Assembly (NCBI GenBank): GCA_032622095.1
Contig: CP136064.1
Span: forward strand, 259,017,863 to 259,081,862
Direction of reading: 5' to 3'
DNA from: Siphonodentalium dalli
Lineage: Eukaryota; Mollusca; Scaphopoda; Gadilida; Siphonodentaliidae
Length of the DNA: 64,000 nucleotides
The position numbers were made by a program, and so were the translations under genes. Each line of letters starts with the position of its first letter. Positions within the stretch are counted from its first letter, which is position 1. Positions 34,319 through 44,932 of the stretch are shown piece by piece. The notes under the pieces are model-generated. The model was not told the DNA's origin, ran no database searches, and saw nothing but the letters and a program-made list of their open reading frames with translations.

Positions 34319-34935
34319 TTAGGTATTTGCGCTTAAGCGCAAATAAATTGATAGACATATATTTGCGCTTAAGCGCAAATGATTTACGCTTAAGCACAAA
34401 TATTTGCGCTTAAGCGCAAATAAATAATAAATGTGAAAAGGGCCTCCCATACTATTTCCGCTAAAGCGCATATGATTTGGATTTAAGTATAAATGATTTG
34501 CTCTTAAGTGCAAATGATTTACACTTAAGCGTAAATGATTTGCGATTAAGCAGAATCAGAATAAATGTGAAAACGGCTTCTCGTATAATCGCTTAAGCAT
34601 AATTCATTTACGATTAAGTGTAATTAATCTATCAATGAAAATGAATTACCAGTGAGCTTAAGCGTAAATCAATTACGCTTAAGCGTAAATCAATTACACT
34701 TAAGCGTAAATCAATTACGCTTAAGCACACTTAAATCAATTACGCTTAAGCACACTAGTCATAATTATATTACTCATAGGAGTAATTCTTTATCTACATC
34801 ATACGGTTAAGCGTTAGTGAATTACGCTTTATATGTGTGCATTACACCTGAGGCTGAGTGTAATACATTACGCTTACGTGTAATTCACTTATGCTAAAGT
34901 GCAATTAGCTAATACATGTGAAAAAGGCCTTCCAT
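34319..34935. repeat. CTTAAG palindrome array, block 3
   Basis: About twelve exact CTTAAG cores; the most regular part (34655-34750) has a 21-base period, TTACGCTTAAGCGTAAATCAA. Early units are full palindromes such as ATTTGCGCTTAAGCGCAAAT. AATGTGAAAAGGGCCTCCCA at 34430 and ATGTGAAAAAGGCCTTCCAT near 34915 are the inverse of the bracketing motif of block 2 (32638), so blocks 2 and 3 face each other. Confidence 0.88.
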
Positions 34936-35672
34936 TATAGTTATCATCTATCAGAATGAATAGTGCTGACTAAAGCTTGACAACAGAATTTGCCCTTAAA
35001 AATATTTCATGGCCAATGAGCTAACAAATGGTCAGTATTGGCATATTGAATATCAATTATTGTACTATTGTACAGGTATAATGTAATTAAACAGTTTTGA
35101 GTTACAAAAGTAAGACAACTCTTTCTGCACGATACTGTGCTTGCGGCCAGATTGATGTAAAAATTCGGTCAATGCGCTTACAATTTTCTATAAATAGTAA
35201 CATTTTGGAATTATTACCTCTCGATCACTGTTCGATTATAATCTTTGCCACTAACTCGGCCAATGTTCTTCCGTTTGTGATTTCACGCAACAATTCCCTT
35301 TCTATTCCTTCCCTGTCGAATTGACTACCGATTGCGATGTCAATTAGTTTTTCGCTTTAATATTCTGATGTGACGCTATTCCAGCGAACGGTCATCCTCC
35401 CTAGAAGCCATTTCTGAGAAGTGAGAACGAAACCCGATTCAATCCCAATCGACTCGGAAGTGCTCGGGCATTTCCGTGACTGCACAAGACAACGATTCGG
35501 TTTGTTTTATCGTGTTATTATGGCGAGATTAATCGGGACGATTGATGAAATCGAAATAGTTAGCCGAATGGCCGTATAATGTGTACAAACTGACTTCAGG
35601 ATGGGGGATTTTGTGTATCTGAGTTATTTTATTCACTCTTCCCACAGAATGACGCAGGGAACTCAATTGTGA
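34936..35672. other. No gene recognised
   Basis: Single-copy-looking sequence with moderate GC around 35400-35560. The ORF at 35097-35324 has no recognisable feature. It may be 5' sequence of the LINE fragment that begins at 35673, but I see no RT motif here. Confidence 0.4.
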
Positions 35673-36041
35673 GGTTCAATTTACGTTTCACATCACTTTA
35701 ATAGAATCATTCCCCGATATGTTTACCAAACGCATAACCGGACAAGACACCCGACAAAAGCATTATTTTTAAAAACACCAAGAACATCTTGGTCCCAACG
35801 ACTACCATTTCATTCTTATCCAACTATGTGGAAAAACTTAGATAACGAATTTACATCATACCAGACCAGACACACTTTCAAACGGCGTTTCCATGACGAT
35901 TGTATTAATAAGCATTCTGCATTGCATGCAACTGCAACAATCAAAGATGTCCCGCTGTGTGGTCAGCTCGGCTCAATACGTGACCTCCCTATACATCGCA
36001 ATCCACAACCCCACTCAGTACATTTAGTCATTCCTACTTGA
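35673..36041 (+). pseudogene. LINE ORF2 extreme C-terminus
   Basis: A frame open from about 35673 to a stop at 36041 reads NRTRHPTKALFLKTPRTSWS, then RLPFHSYPTMWKNLDNEF and RHTFKRRFHDDCI. This is the order common at the end of Jockey/CR1-type LINE ORF2 proteins: an N-x-R-x-x motif, a block of basic and aromatic residues, a WN/WKNLP-like motif, then an F-K-x-x-F/L-K segment. No RT motif is present upstream, so the copy is strongly 5'-truncated. The following 36065 onward is a separate inverted-repeat element. Confidence 0.68.
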
Positions 36042-36066
36042 CTTTTAATGAATATATATTGCCATA

Positions 36067-36274
36067 GAGAGATGCCCTTGTCAGACAAGGAACACCAATG
36101 TTGTCCAATCCTCTTTCTCAATCTCTCTGTATCTTTATGTGTATTGCAGTGATATTATATTGACAATCGTGAGCCTCATGGTGTTGGTGTACAACAATAT
36201 TTATTTATTTTTTAAATCAAACATAAAACACAATGTAATGAACTCCGAGACCTTGTCTGACAGGGGCATCGCTC
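36067..36274. mobile_element. Short TIR element, 20-base ends
   Basis: GATGCCCTTGTCAGACAAGG (36071-36090) pairs with its complement (one mismatch) at 36251-36270. The interior contains GAGCCTCATGGTGTTGGTGT. Confidence 0.8.
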
Positions 36275-36507
36275 ACGAAGGAAGCTATATTTATCAAGAT
36301 CTTCTTATTCATTGAGTTGAAAAGAGCCTACCAGGTCGGTATATTTTAGGACGGGGGTTACCGGGGGTTACTTGTTTGTCAGAAAATGTAGCCTTTCGAG
36401 TGCCGGAAGATATCGTTGGAGGTTTTTGGTAAAGATAGAGATATTCTTGGTAATTTTTCTGTTGCGAATATTAAATAGTAAGAGCTTGATAAATCGAGCT
36501 GCCTTCA

Positions 36508-36660
36508 TGAGAGATGCCCTTGTCAGACAATGAACACCAATGTTGTCCAATCCTCTTTCTCAATCTCTCTGTAATTTTATGTACATTATGTTATATGTTT
36601 GATTAACAAAAATATTGTTTACACCAACACCATGAGGCTCATGATTGACATTGTATATGT
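36508..36660. repeat. Second, rearranged copy of the 36067 element
   Basis: 36513-36586 repeats the left part of 36067-36274 directly (GATGCCCTTGTCAGACAATG, CAATGTTGTCCAATCCTCTT). 36626-36655 (ACACCAACACCATGAGGCTC) is the inverse of its interior. It appears to be a partly inverted copy lacking one end. Confidence 0.75.
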
Positions 36661-37211
36661 TTACCCCATATCCACCACCACCACCACAACAACTGCTGTC
36701 GACCCCCACCCCTAAAGTAGAAGATCCGACATTACGAAGAACCAAAATGAATTTTAGTAATAACAAAAAGACCCCACACCCTCAGAAACCCCCCCAACAT
36801 ATCTATTGTATACTTATCTCGCATGCGTACAATTTATTATTGTTTGTACATATTATATTTATGTGAATGATCCAATGTAACTATGACCACAATGAATAAA
36901 TCATATATTTTTTATTTAGAACAACATATTGCACATAATGGTAGTGCGAACAACACAGAACAATGCGTATTGTGAACAATTCAGATTATGCCAAATACTC
37001 ATATAGGTGACGTGCATAATATGGTAGTATGATTTAAAATTAATATGCATACAGACATGTCTTTGGTCGCAGCTGATGGTTCAAAAATGTATACGTAAAT
37101 CTTGCTGTCAACAAATAAGCATGTAAGAATATATTATGCATATCAGGTTAATGGTATAATAGACACATGAGAACGGAACAATAAATTCAAGACAATGCAC
37201 CAAATTATATA

Positions 37212-37485
37212 TTAACCCTTTCTATACTGAATGAAATATCCCAGTCAGTTATACAAGTATATATTGGAATAGTATATCATTCATTTGGAGGGGTGTTCAT
37301 TTAATAAAAGAAGTCGACAGACAGAAAAACATGATGATATAAGAGCACGATGTTTCATATTCATTAATGAGAAATGTTCAGATAATAAGTTCAATAAACC
37401 ACTTATGGCCGTATGTTGAACTTATTATATGAACATTTCCTAACGGAACTACTCGTCAATGAGTATTTAGTCTAGAAAGGGTTAG
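37212..37485 (+). mobile_element. MITE-B copy 2 (most complete)
   Basis: Ends TTAACCCTTTCTATACTGAA and, on the right, TTTAGTCTAGAAAGGGTTAG (TTAA changed to TTAG). The interior has AATAGTATATCATTCATTTG, ACAGACAGAAAAACATG, and a hairpin GAAATGTTCAGATAATAAGT paired with its complement, followed by GGAACTACTCGTCAATGAGT. Non-coding, 274 bases. The TTAACCC/GGGTTAA ends match the known piggyBac arrangement. Confidence 0.88.
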
Positions 37486-37617
37486 CAGAGATTGGAAAAG
37501 ATCGATTATTTATCGACAAAGAATGTACCAACATATAATGATATCGGGCTAATATTCATGGTGTAAATGTTCTGGCATACCTTTGAATTGTAGCTGCATG
37601 CATGGCCAGTTTTGTTC

Positions 37618-38058
37618 TTAATCATTTACCCAACAAAACGGCCAAATAAAGCTTCAACAGCCTAAAATATCTTCGGTCTGTCTCAATAACACCATACAAA
37701 TATGGATATCATTGGAACCGGTTCATTGACCACATTGTGATGGTTACAGTTATTTCCTGTGCCAATGCATTCTCTTATATATGCGAGTCGACCATAGGTC
37801 GCCTCGCATATAAAAGAGAATGCATTGGCCTAAAAATATTATTTTTTTAACACTTTTTACCATTTTTCTTACATTCTTTAACAATTTTATAATTTTTTCT
37901 TACATTTAAAAAAAAAAATTATAATATTTTTCTACATTCTTTGACAATTTTATCATTTTTAATATGTGTTAAGCCAATGCATTCTCTTATATATGCGAGG
38001 CGACCTATGGTCGACTCGCATATATAAGAGAATGCATTGGCACAGGGTAAAGGGTTAA
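37618..38058 (+). mobile_element. MITE-A copy 3, expanded spacer
   Basis: TTAA at both ends; the left terminus has drifted (TTAATCATTTACCCAACA). Both palindromes are present (about 37762-37829 and 37973-38041), one with a stem mismatch. The AT spacer is longer than in other copies because of an extra internal duplication of the ACATTCTTTAACAATTTTAT-type segment. The right end has lost the CCCTTCTGTTG stretch. Confidence 0.9.
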
Positions 38059-38511
38059 GGTGGCATTGCAACATATTAGCGTGCAAATAGATTGATATTG
38101 AACAAATATATTAACATAGGTTCATATTTGACATATTTGATTCTGAAATAAGCCCATAGTGAATACATTCGCGTTATTGAATGGCGCGGGCTGCAGTGAA
38201 AACACATTACCGCGGTAAATAGGCTTGTATAGAACGTATTGCCCAAATGGTGCCTTCAGTTATTGGACTTATTTTGTTTTTAAATACATTCATATTTGAC
38301 CTATTTCGACCTCTAAATCGGTCCATATTGCGCTTCTAATCCAATATTACAGGCCGGGCATTGAGTTGATCAATTTTCCCACATACCGAAATTTCAGTTT
38401 CCCACCGTTGAACATTTTAAAGTCTTGATGACACGATTTGCATGTCTATAGTTAACTGGACATCTTTTGTGTCGGATTTCAAACTCCATCCTCAGAATTA
38501 TGTGACATATT

Positions 38512-38851
38512 TGTGACCCGCCATATCAAATCCAGTCGTAAGTCGGGATATTTTTACCCTGTGCCAATGCATTCTCTTATATATGCGAGTCGACCATAGG
38601 TCGCCTCGCATATATAAGAGAATGCATTGGCCTAACAATTTTTTATCATTTTTTTTAAATAAATGTTTCTTACAATTTTTAGGACATAAAATAAAAAAAA
38701 CATCCATTACCCTGCAGGGAGCCCCACACATATATAGAAGCATATAGAAGAGTGTCGTCTGCTCATGTTTGTCTGGGGCTCTGTATGGGTGAAATTATAA
38801 AATTGATAAAGAAATCAAGACTTACGACTGGATTTGATATGGCGGGTCACA
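38512..38851. mobile_element. TIR element carrying the MITE-A palindrome
   Basis: Terminal repeats of about 33 bases: TGTGACCCGCCATATCAAAT at 38512 and its complement ending at 38851. These ends have no similarity to MITE-A, yet one complete 69-base GCCAATGCATTCTC palindrome lies inside (about 38562-38630), followed by a decayed A/T spacer and a segment with GGAGCCCCACACATATATAG. No TTAA boundary. Confidence 0.88.
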
Positions 38852-39023
38852 TTTGTGAACAGAAAAAATATTTCTGAAAATATGAACTAAATCAAGCTCA
38901 AAGTAAATGTTTATTGGTGCTTGGAAAATGTTCATTTTTTTATTTTGAATATCAATCTGTAATCAATGTCGAGGCTGCGTGTGATTCAATTCTTTCGATT
39001 TCATATCAACGATATCCATTTAC

Positions 39024-39488
39024 TTAAAGGTATTCAATCCGATCAGACGCTCCGAAATTACTATTTCTTTGGCTTCGGGGGTAAAACATATTTGATTCGA
39101 GTCGAGGAACTCACCCATCAAGCCTCAGAGTGATCAGATATTGATTTTTTAAGTTTGTTATTTCTCGAGATGTGTACTAATAATTGGCACAGAAACGCGT
39201 GGTCAAACTGGCAATTTGGTGATGAAGATGGATAACTCTAAAATCAAGTGGTAATAATAACCACTTGATTTTAGAGTTATCCATCTTCATCCCCAATTTT
39301 GACCGAGACCATACTTTTGACGGCGTGTTTCTGGGCCACAAACAATAGAAATAGCAAACTTCAAAAATCAATATCTGGTCACTTGTAGGTTTGATGGGTG
39401 TGTTCCTCGACTCGAATCAAATATTTTTTACCCCCGAAGCCAAAGAAATACTAATTTAGGAGCGTCTGATCGGATTGAGTGCCTTTAA
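39024..39488. mobile_element. MITE-F copy 1, near-complete palindrome
   Basis: TTAA-bounded (TTAAAGGTATTCAATCCGAT on the left, its complement on the right). Almost the whole 465 bases fold on themselves: CTTTGGCTTCGGGGGTAAAA, GATTCGAGTCGAGGAACTC and the central ATCCATCTTCAT-type arms all have mates. The centre at about 39253 is the hairpin CTAAAATCAAGTGGTAATAA plus complement. Other copies are at 57102-57559 and 43280-43609. Confidence 0.92.
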
Positions 39489-40595
39489 CTATCAGAATGA
39501 GTACCTGGATCACAAATCTTCACCACTAAATAATGAGCAGGTGTCTTCTGTTTGATGTACAATTTCGTCCTGACTGTCTTTAATCTACACATAACCTTCA
39601 CGACGAATAAGAACTGAAGCTGTCATCAGATACAAGACGTTTGCGGGAATATGTTTTATCAGCTTTGAATTCACACAACACGATGCGCGAATTTAAAACT
39701 GAACGAAAAATAGTACTGCGCGAATTTAAATATTAATAAAGCATATGTATACATATCTATCTGCGATTTTGGTAAATTAATATTGCACGAAGTATATTTA
39801 TAACCCACACATACTCCAAGTTTACCTCAATTAAAACCGACTTAACAATCATATTGAATTGCACGCGATGGACATACATGACAGGTATCTATAGTAACTT
39901 ACAGACAGAATGGTATTCGCTTTCTGATGGACTTGTAATGGAGTGCATACAGAATGGTATTCGCTTTCTGGTGGACTTGTAATGGAGTGCATATATTGAA
40001 ATGGGCACCTGCCTATTTCTATCATCAGGTATCACATGTCAGTGAAAAGTCGCCGATGCAGTCACGCCCCATATCGTCTGACGACAACTCTACCCTTCAC
40101 TGTCAACAAAACTAAACATGACTCTCCGTGTGTGACAAACCAGTGGACAATCGTGGCGTCGCATTCTGTAATCGGTGATATATCTAGAACCCAATACTTT
40201 GATACATCAACCAGATGCGTAGTTTATATACCAGAGACTTTTCAAGGCAGACGACGAACGACTGACTTTCGCCATGCAATCTTTCCATCCACCGGTCTGT
40301 AAATTTGGTGTCAAATAGTCGGAGGATGTCAATCACGCAGTAGATTCAAAACGGCAAACTCCACACAGTGCCCTCTCCGTTATCTCAGCGGAGCGACGAG
40401 ACATAACTCTGTCTGGAGTTTATCAAAGTGGTTCAAACTTGAAGCTATACCCACATTATCAACGACTCGACCATTTCCGCTTCGCTTGGAAATAACCTCT
40501 TCCATAAATCATGAAAGTGTCAATGACACTATAGTTCAACTTGGGAAGCAAGTTAATGTTATGCTGAGCAATGAATAGAATCATAAAGAAGACGG
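39489..40595. other. Short direct duplication, otherwise unrecognised
   Basis: CAGAATGGTATTCGCTTTCT is repeated directly about 44 bases apart (39906 and 39950), with GGTGGACTTGTAATGGAGTG or a variant after each. No gene recognised; the ORF at 40036-40302 has no domain and no splice context that I can defend. Confidence 0.55.
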
Positions 40596-40599
40596 AAAG

Positions 40600-41640
40600 T
40601 AAACTAGAAGTTACCTCGAAGATCCATATGAAGTTTGGTGATGATCGGATGAGGGATGTAGTCTGTGGGATGCCCCAAAGGATTTAGTCATACAAAGAGT
40701 AAATTCCAAGATTCCATTATTCCACAACGAATTTCATTATTTTTCAACGAATTTCTGTCAAAATATGAGGCTCCCACTAGAAGTCACCCAAAAGATCCAT
40801 TGGAAGTTTGGTGATCATCAGATGAGCGATGTGGTCTGTAGGGATGTGCCAAAGGATTTAGTCATGGAAAGAGTAAAATCCAAGATAGCTGCCCGCGGCA
40901 ATGTCTTTCATCGAAAATTGTGTTCAAATTTGATAGCTCCTATCTGGAGGTGATTCTAAACATGCCTGTAAATTTTCAAATCAATTCGCCAATATATGCG
41001 GGCTGCGGGGTGTGCCGATGGAATCAAATTTGAAATCTAAGATGACATGTTTTTTTTAAATTTCAGTCAAAATAGGAGGCTCTCATCTAGAGGTCACCCC
41101 GACGATCCCTATGAAGTTTGGTGACGATCGGATGAGAGATGTGGCATGTAGGGTGTGCCGAATGATTTAGTCATACAAATTGTAAATTCCAAGGTGGCCG
41201 CTGGTGGTCAAAATTTAGGTCAAAATAGGAGACTCCCATCGAAGATCCATATGATATGACGTTTGGAGATGATCGGGTGGGTGATGTGGTCTGTAGGGTG
41301 TGCCAAGGGATTTAGTCACGCAAAGAGTAAAATCCAAGATGGCTGTCGGCGGCCATGTTTTTCGTCGAATGTCCCATCCACAGGTGATCACAATACGTCC
41401 TGCAAAATTTAAAAATGATCCAGCCATAAATACGGGCTGTATGGTGTGCCGATGGATTCAAATTTGAAATCCAAGATAGCTGCTGGCGGCTATGATTTTG
41501 ACAGCTCCCATCAATAAGTCATCCTGAATCTACAGATGGAATTTGGTGAAGATCCAATGAGGGATGAGGTCTGTAGGGCGTGCCGAAGGAAATTGTTGAC
41601 GGGCGCACGCACGGACGACGGACGCAACCCATAGCAATAG
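40600..41640. repeat. Diverged repeat array (GATCCATATGAAGTTTGGTGATGATC type)
   Basis: At least five copies of a segment with AAGTTTGGTGATCATCAGAT or a variant, GATGTGGTCTGTAGG, GTGCCRAAGGATTTAGTCA and CCAAGATGGCTG(T/C)CGGCGG, near 40628, 40803, 41117, 41256 and 41535. Spacing is irregular (about 140 to 315 bases), so units have been lost or rearranged. The right end has GACGGGCGCACGCACGGACG. Non-coding; short ORFs crossing it are shadows. Confidence 0.82.
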
Positions 41641-42121
41641 CTCAAACCTTACATTGTAAAGTTGAGCTGAAATCCATATTCGCGCAATGCTACAATACAC
41701 GGCCCTGGTTATAAGGCGGTGACCTTGGAATGTCATTCGTTTGCAACTTTTATCGCGTTCGTGGGTCAAAACGAAAATCTAATCGTTGATTATCCAAAAC
41801 GAGGCTCTAAGGACGTTTTTCGTAAATTTGTGCTGACGTTTTTCGTAAATTTTTGCTGATACCTATAAATACCAATCGTGTCGCTAATGTGTTGAGATTA
41901 ACAAAACATCACTTTATTGCCATTTCGATAAGAAATCACAATTTGTTTACGCACACACCAAGAGTATACGCCAGTGTCAGTAATCGAATGTTACAGTATG
42001 CAATTTCGGAGGAAGTGCATTGTGCTGTTCTGATAACGGTAGATTTGTTCTCTGTCACACTTTCATCCATGGTCAGATTGATACGCAGCTTAATTCTCGA
42101 TGAAAGGTTCCTTTTAATAAT

Positions 42122-42237
42122 GTCTCCGTAGCCGAGATGGTTAGGTCATGGATACCATCATCGCAGTCTGGACTAGACAAGGTCAAGGTCAAGGGCGCGA
42201 ACTCCGACATGGGCGAACGTCGGGACCGATTGTCAAG
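42122..42237 (+). repeat. tRNA-derived SINE head (candidate)
   Basis: TAGCCGAGATGG (42128-42139) matches the internal RNA polymerase III A-box pattern TRGCNNAGYNGG apart from the Y position. GCGCGAACTCC (42195-42205) is a degenerate B box at a spacing that suits a tRNA with an enlarged loop. No cloverleaf acceptor stem is evident, so it is not a functional tRNA gene. It is directly followed by the 86-base satellite. Confidence 0.45.
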
Positions 42238-42238
42238 C

Positions 42239-42793
42239 GAGTCGAGATAAATCTCAGGTCAGGGTGTCATTCCGATCAGTCTGACTATTCGGATGATACA
42301 TCTCAGGGTGTCATTTCGATCAGTCTGACCATTCGGATGATATATCGCGACATTCCTATTCTTGATCTGAGTCGAGATAAATCTCAGGTCAGGGTGTCAT
42401 TTCGATCAGTCTGACCATTCGGATGATATATCGCGACATTCCTATTTTTGATCTGAGTCGAGATACATCTCAGGTCAGGGTGTCATTTCGATCAGTCTGA
42501 CCATTCGGATGATATATCGCGACATTCCTATTCTTGATCTGAGTCGAGATACACCTCAGGTCAGGGTGTCATTTCGATCAGTCTGACCATTCGGATGATA
42601 TATCGCGACATTCCTAATCTTGATCTGAGTCGAGATACATCTCAGGTTTGGGTGTCATTCCGATCAGTCTGACCATTCGGATGATATATCGCGACATTCC
42701 TATTCTTGATCTGAGTCGAGATACACCTCAGGTCAGGGTGTCATACGATCAGTCTGACCATTCGGATGATATATCAGGACATTCCTATTCTTA
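42239..42793. repeat. 86-base satellite, about six units
   Basis: Units start (GAGTCGAGATAMA) at 42239, 42369, 42455, 42541, 42627 and 42713; from the second onward the period is exactly 86. The first interval is 130, from a 44-base internal duplication. Each unit contains GTCATTTCGATCAGTCTGAC and GATATATCGCGACATTCCTA. Units differ by only a few bases, so the array is recent. Confidence 0.95.
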
Positions 42794-43279
42794 ATATGTT
42801 TATAGTATTATTTAGACTTGAACTTAGACGCCCCTTCAATTCATCGTGTTCTGAATATTAACTTTGTATGATAATATACCCACATCTGAAAAATTACGTT
42901 GCATAAATTTCTTGCACAATGATATGGTTCATGCATGAAATATCCGTGTATACCCCAATATCGTAACGCCCAAAACTATTTCTGACGGAGCTGTATTTCA
43001 TTTTCGGTTTCAGACCTCATCACAACTCCTCCCACTTTAATACGAAATAAATGCTAATTACATAACATGATACCTATGGTATGCATATGAAGTATTTCAA
43101 ATGGTATCAACTTCGTATGAGACTGAACAGTATCTCGTAGATAATATCTATGCGACGACACAATGTTACATGTGAATGATTTGATCGGTCATTTGTCTGC
43201 GTTCAACAGAGCGGCGTTGACGTCTTGTGTACCCCCCCCCCTTACCACCGCACACAAACTGACCAGGTAGAAAACATTT

Positions 43280-43609
43280 TTTTTATTTCTCGAGATGTGA
43301 AATAATATGTGACCCAAAAACGCGTTGTCAAACGGACGGTCTCGGACAAAATTGCGGATCAAGTAGTAATACGGCCAAATTTCGTGACACTTGAGTGATA
43401 ATACGGCCATATTTTGTTGAACAAAATGTTGATAAATAACAAGTTTGGGGAAATTTGATACCATAGTTGACAGTGGTTAGCATTATTTTGTTGCAATAAG
43501 TCGATTCTGATAACTAAAGCGTATTTTGAAGAAATGTTGTTGTTGTTGTTGTTGCTGTTGTTGTATCTTGATGATATGCGGACCGTCTGATTGGATTGAG
43601 TACCTTTAA
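43280..43609 (-). mobile_element. MITE-F copy 3, truncated and diverged
   Basis: The right end GATTGGATTGAGTACCTTTAA (TTAA at 43606-43609) matches MITE-F. The interior (GAAATTTGATACCATAGTTGA, TAGCATTATTTTGTTGCAAT, TTTCTCGAGATGTG) is the inverse of 57140-57440. A GTT microsatellite (43534-43562) lies in it. The left end is lost near an oligo-C run at 43232. Confidence 0.75.
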
Positions 43610-43731
43610 ATATATATATATTCAATCACGGATTCGCTATGGCACAGGCACCCATAAGTTTTACGTTGAATACCATAAATAACAACACTCTTTTGTATCT
43701 CCAGCTTTTTAAAACGATATCATGGGTGCTC

Positions 43732-44119
43732 TTAAAGGCCCGCTTACTTTTCAAATCACCAGATCACATTATATACAACATATATATACCATTTGAAACA
43801 GGAAGCTCCACGACATTGTATTATCATTTTATCATATGTGAACAAGTTTTTGTCAAGGTACCAACGTGTGTTCTGTGCTTAATTTCGATCTGGTCTGTAC
43901 TGCCAGTTTATTATTCTCAATGGAAGGGGAATAACAATATATATTAGTTGTGAATTATGATGCATTCTGAGGTAAATAACTGGGGAATCTGATAATCTCT
44001 CACTTGGTGGACAATCCAAGACCACATTTTTTCCGTATTCTGGTATATATATGTTTGATATTATGGAATAGGTTGTATGTAATGTGATCTGGGCATTCGA
44101 AAATTAAGTGGGCCTTCAA
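43732..44119 (-). mobile_element. MITE-E copy 2, reversed
   Basis: TTAAAGGCCCGCTTACTTTT at the left and TTCGAAAATTAAGTGGGCCTT at the right. The interior (TATATATACCATTTGAAACA, GTACTGCCAGTTTATTATTC) is the reverse of the copies at 17.2 and 56.4 kb. The right TTAA is changed to TCAA. Confidence 0.82.
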
Positions 44120-44289
44120 TCAGAAACAATCATTGGAAGTTTTGCTAGCTTGATAACAATTTAAAATATCCTCATTTTAAAGTCGACATCTTATTATAAA
44201 AATCTCATATTAATGCATGGTCTCACGGGATGGTCTAGATATTTGAAGCATTGCGACCTCGGATAAGTCACTCAGGTAACGTATAATCT

Positions 44290-44560
44290 CAGTTATGTTC
44301 AGGTGTTCAGATAATTGCGAACTGGAATATCACTCCCCCGCAACGCATATCCTCTTAGTATTGGTTCATTTGATCAGAGCGCTGTGAACATCGAGTATCT
44401 CCAGCACGCAACGCAGCCTCTCCGTGCTGGTCCAAATGTTCGGAGCAATGCGAATATAACCGGCATGCAATGCGTCCTCTGCGTTCTAGTCCTCAAGATC
44501 GGAGGAACACAGAGCTCGGATGTCTACATGACAACACCGTCATCTCGGTGCTGAACCAGA
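44290..44560. repeat. Decayed tandem repeat, about 60-base unit
   Basis: CGCAACGCATATCCTCTTAG, CGCAACGCAGCCTCTCCGTG and TGCAATGCGTCCTCTGCGTT start three successive segments about 60 to 68 bases apart, each followed by TTGRTC or GGTCC and then TCGGAG or CAGAGC. It lies within 400 bases downstream of the terminal exon's stop codon and may be in its 3' UTR. Confidence 0.55.
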
Positions 44561-44670
44561 AGTTCGGATCACGTTGTAAACGGAAGTTTTCCGATTCCGG
44601 CAGGTATCACAACAGAACGTCATTGGAATGAACTGTATAACGACGACAAAGAATCATCGTCATATTGGCG

Positions 44671-44932
44671 TCATACTGGCGGCACTGTGTGTGACAGTCT
44701 GTGGTGGTGATGGGGGTCCAGGGGAGGGGGACACAGATAAGGATGATGAGATAGTGGCTCACTCTTAACCAGCGGCATCCCATAATTCCTCATATCGTCC
44801 AACATCTTTGGTGTCATGCTGAATTCTCGCCCGTAGTCAGGGACGTGCGCGTGTGCGTGCGCATGCGTAAACATGGAATTGTTCGGAGGGCAGTACTGTT
44901 GCATCGTCTGTTTGAACTCGTCTTCCAATCTT
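44671..44932 (-). CDS. 3'-terminal coding exon of a putative transcription factor
   Basis: The exon starts at 44932 directly after a strong acceptor (TCGTTTTCTTTCAG on the minus strand, pyrimidine-rich and AG-free) and ends at TGA (44671-44673). It carries 86 residues plus one leading base of a split codon. It opens with RLEDEFKQTMQQYCPPNN, a charged helix-like stretch, then a HAHAHAH run, then YGREFSMTPKMLDDMRNYG, and LVKSEPLSHHPY with the consensus SUMO site VKSE. It ends in a Pro/His-rich tail (CPPPLDPHHHHRL). Such tails with VKSEP are common in transcription-factor C-termini (nuclear receptors, Sox, Fox and others), but I cannot assign the family. Codon-level composition is clearly more protein-like than any other non-LINE ORF here. 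The upstream exons should lie at higher coordinates or outside the window. Confidence 0.72.

Noticed and set aside
31738-34935. CRISPR or origin-like iterons for the CTTAAG blocks
   Set aside because: Irregular spacing, degenerate arms and no associated genes. Described as palindrome arrays instead.
42122-42205. Functional tRNA gene
   Set aside because: A and B boxes are degenerate and no acceptor-stem pairing is evident; better explained as a SINE head. The same holds for 55629-55699.
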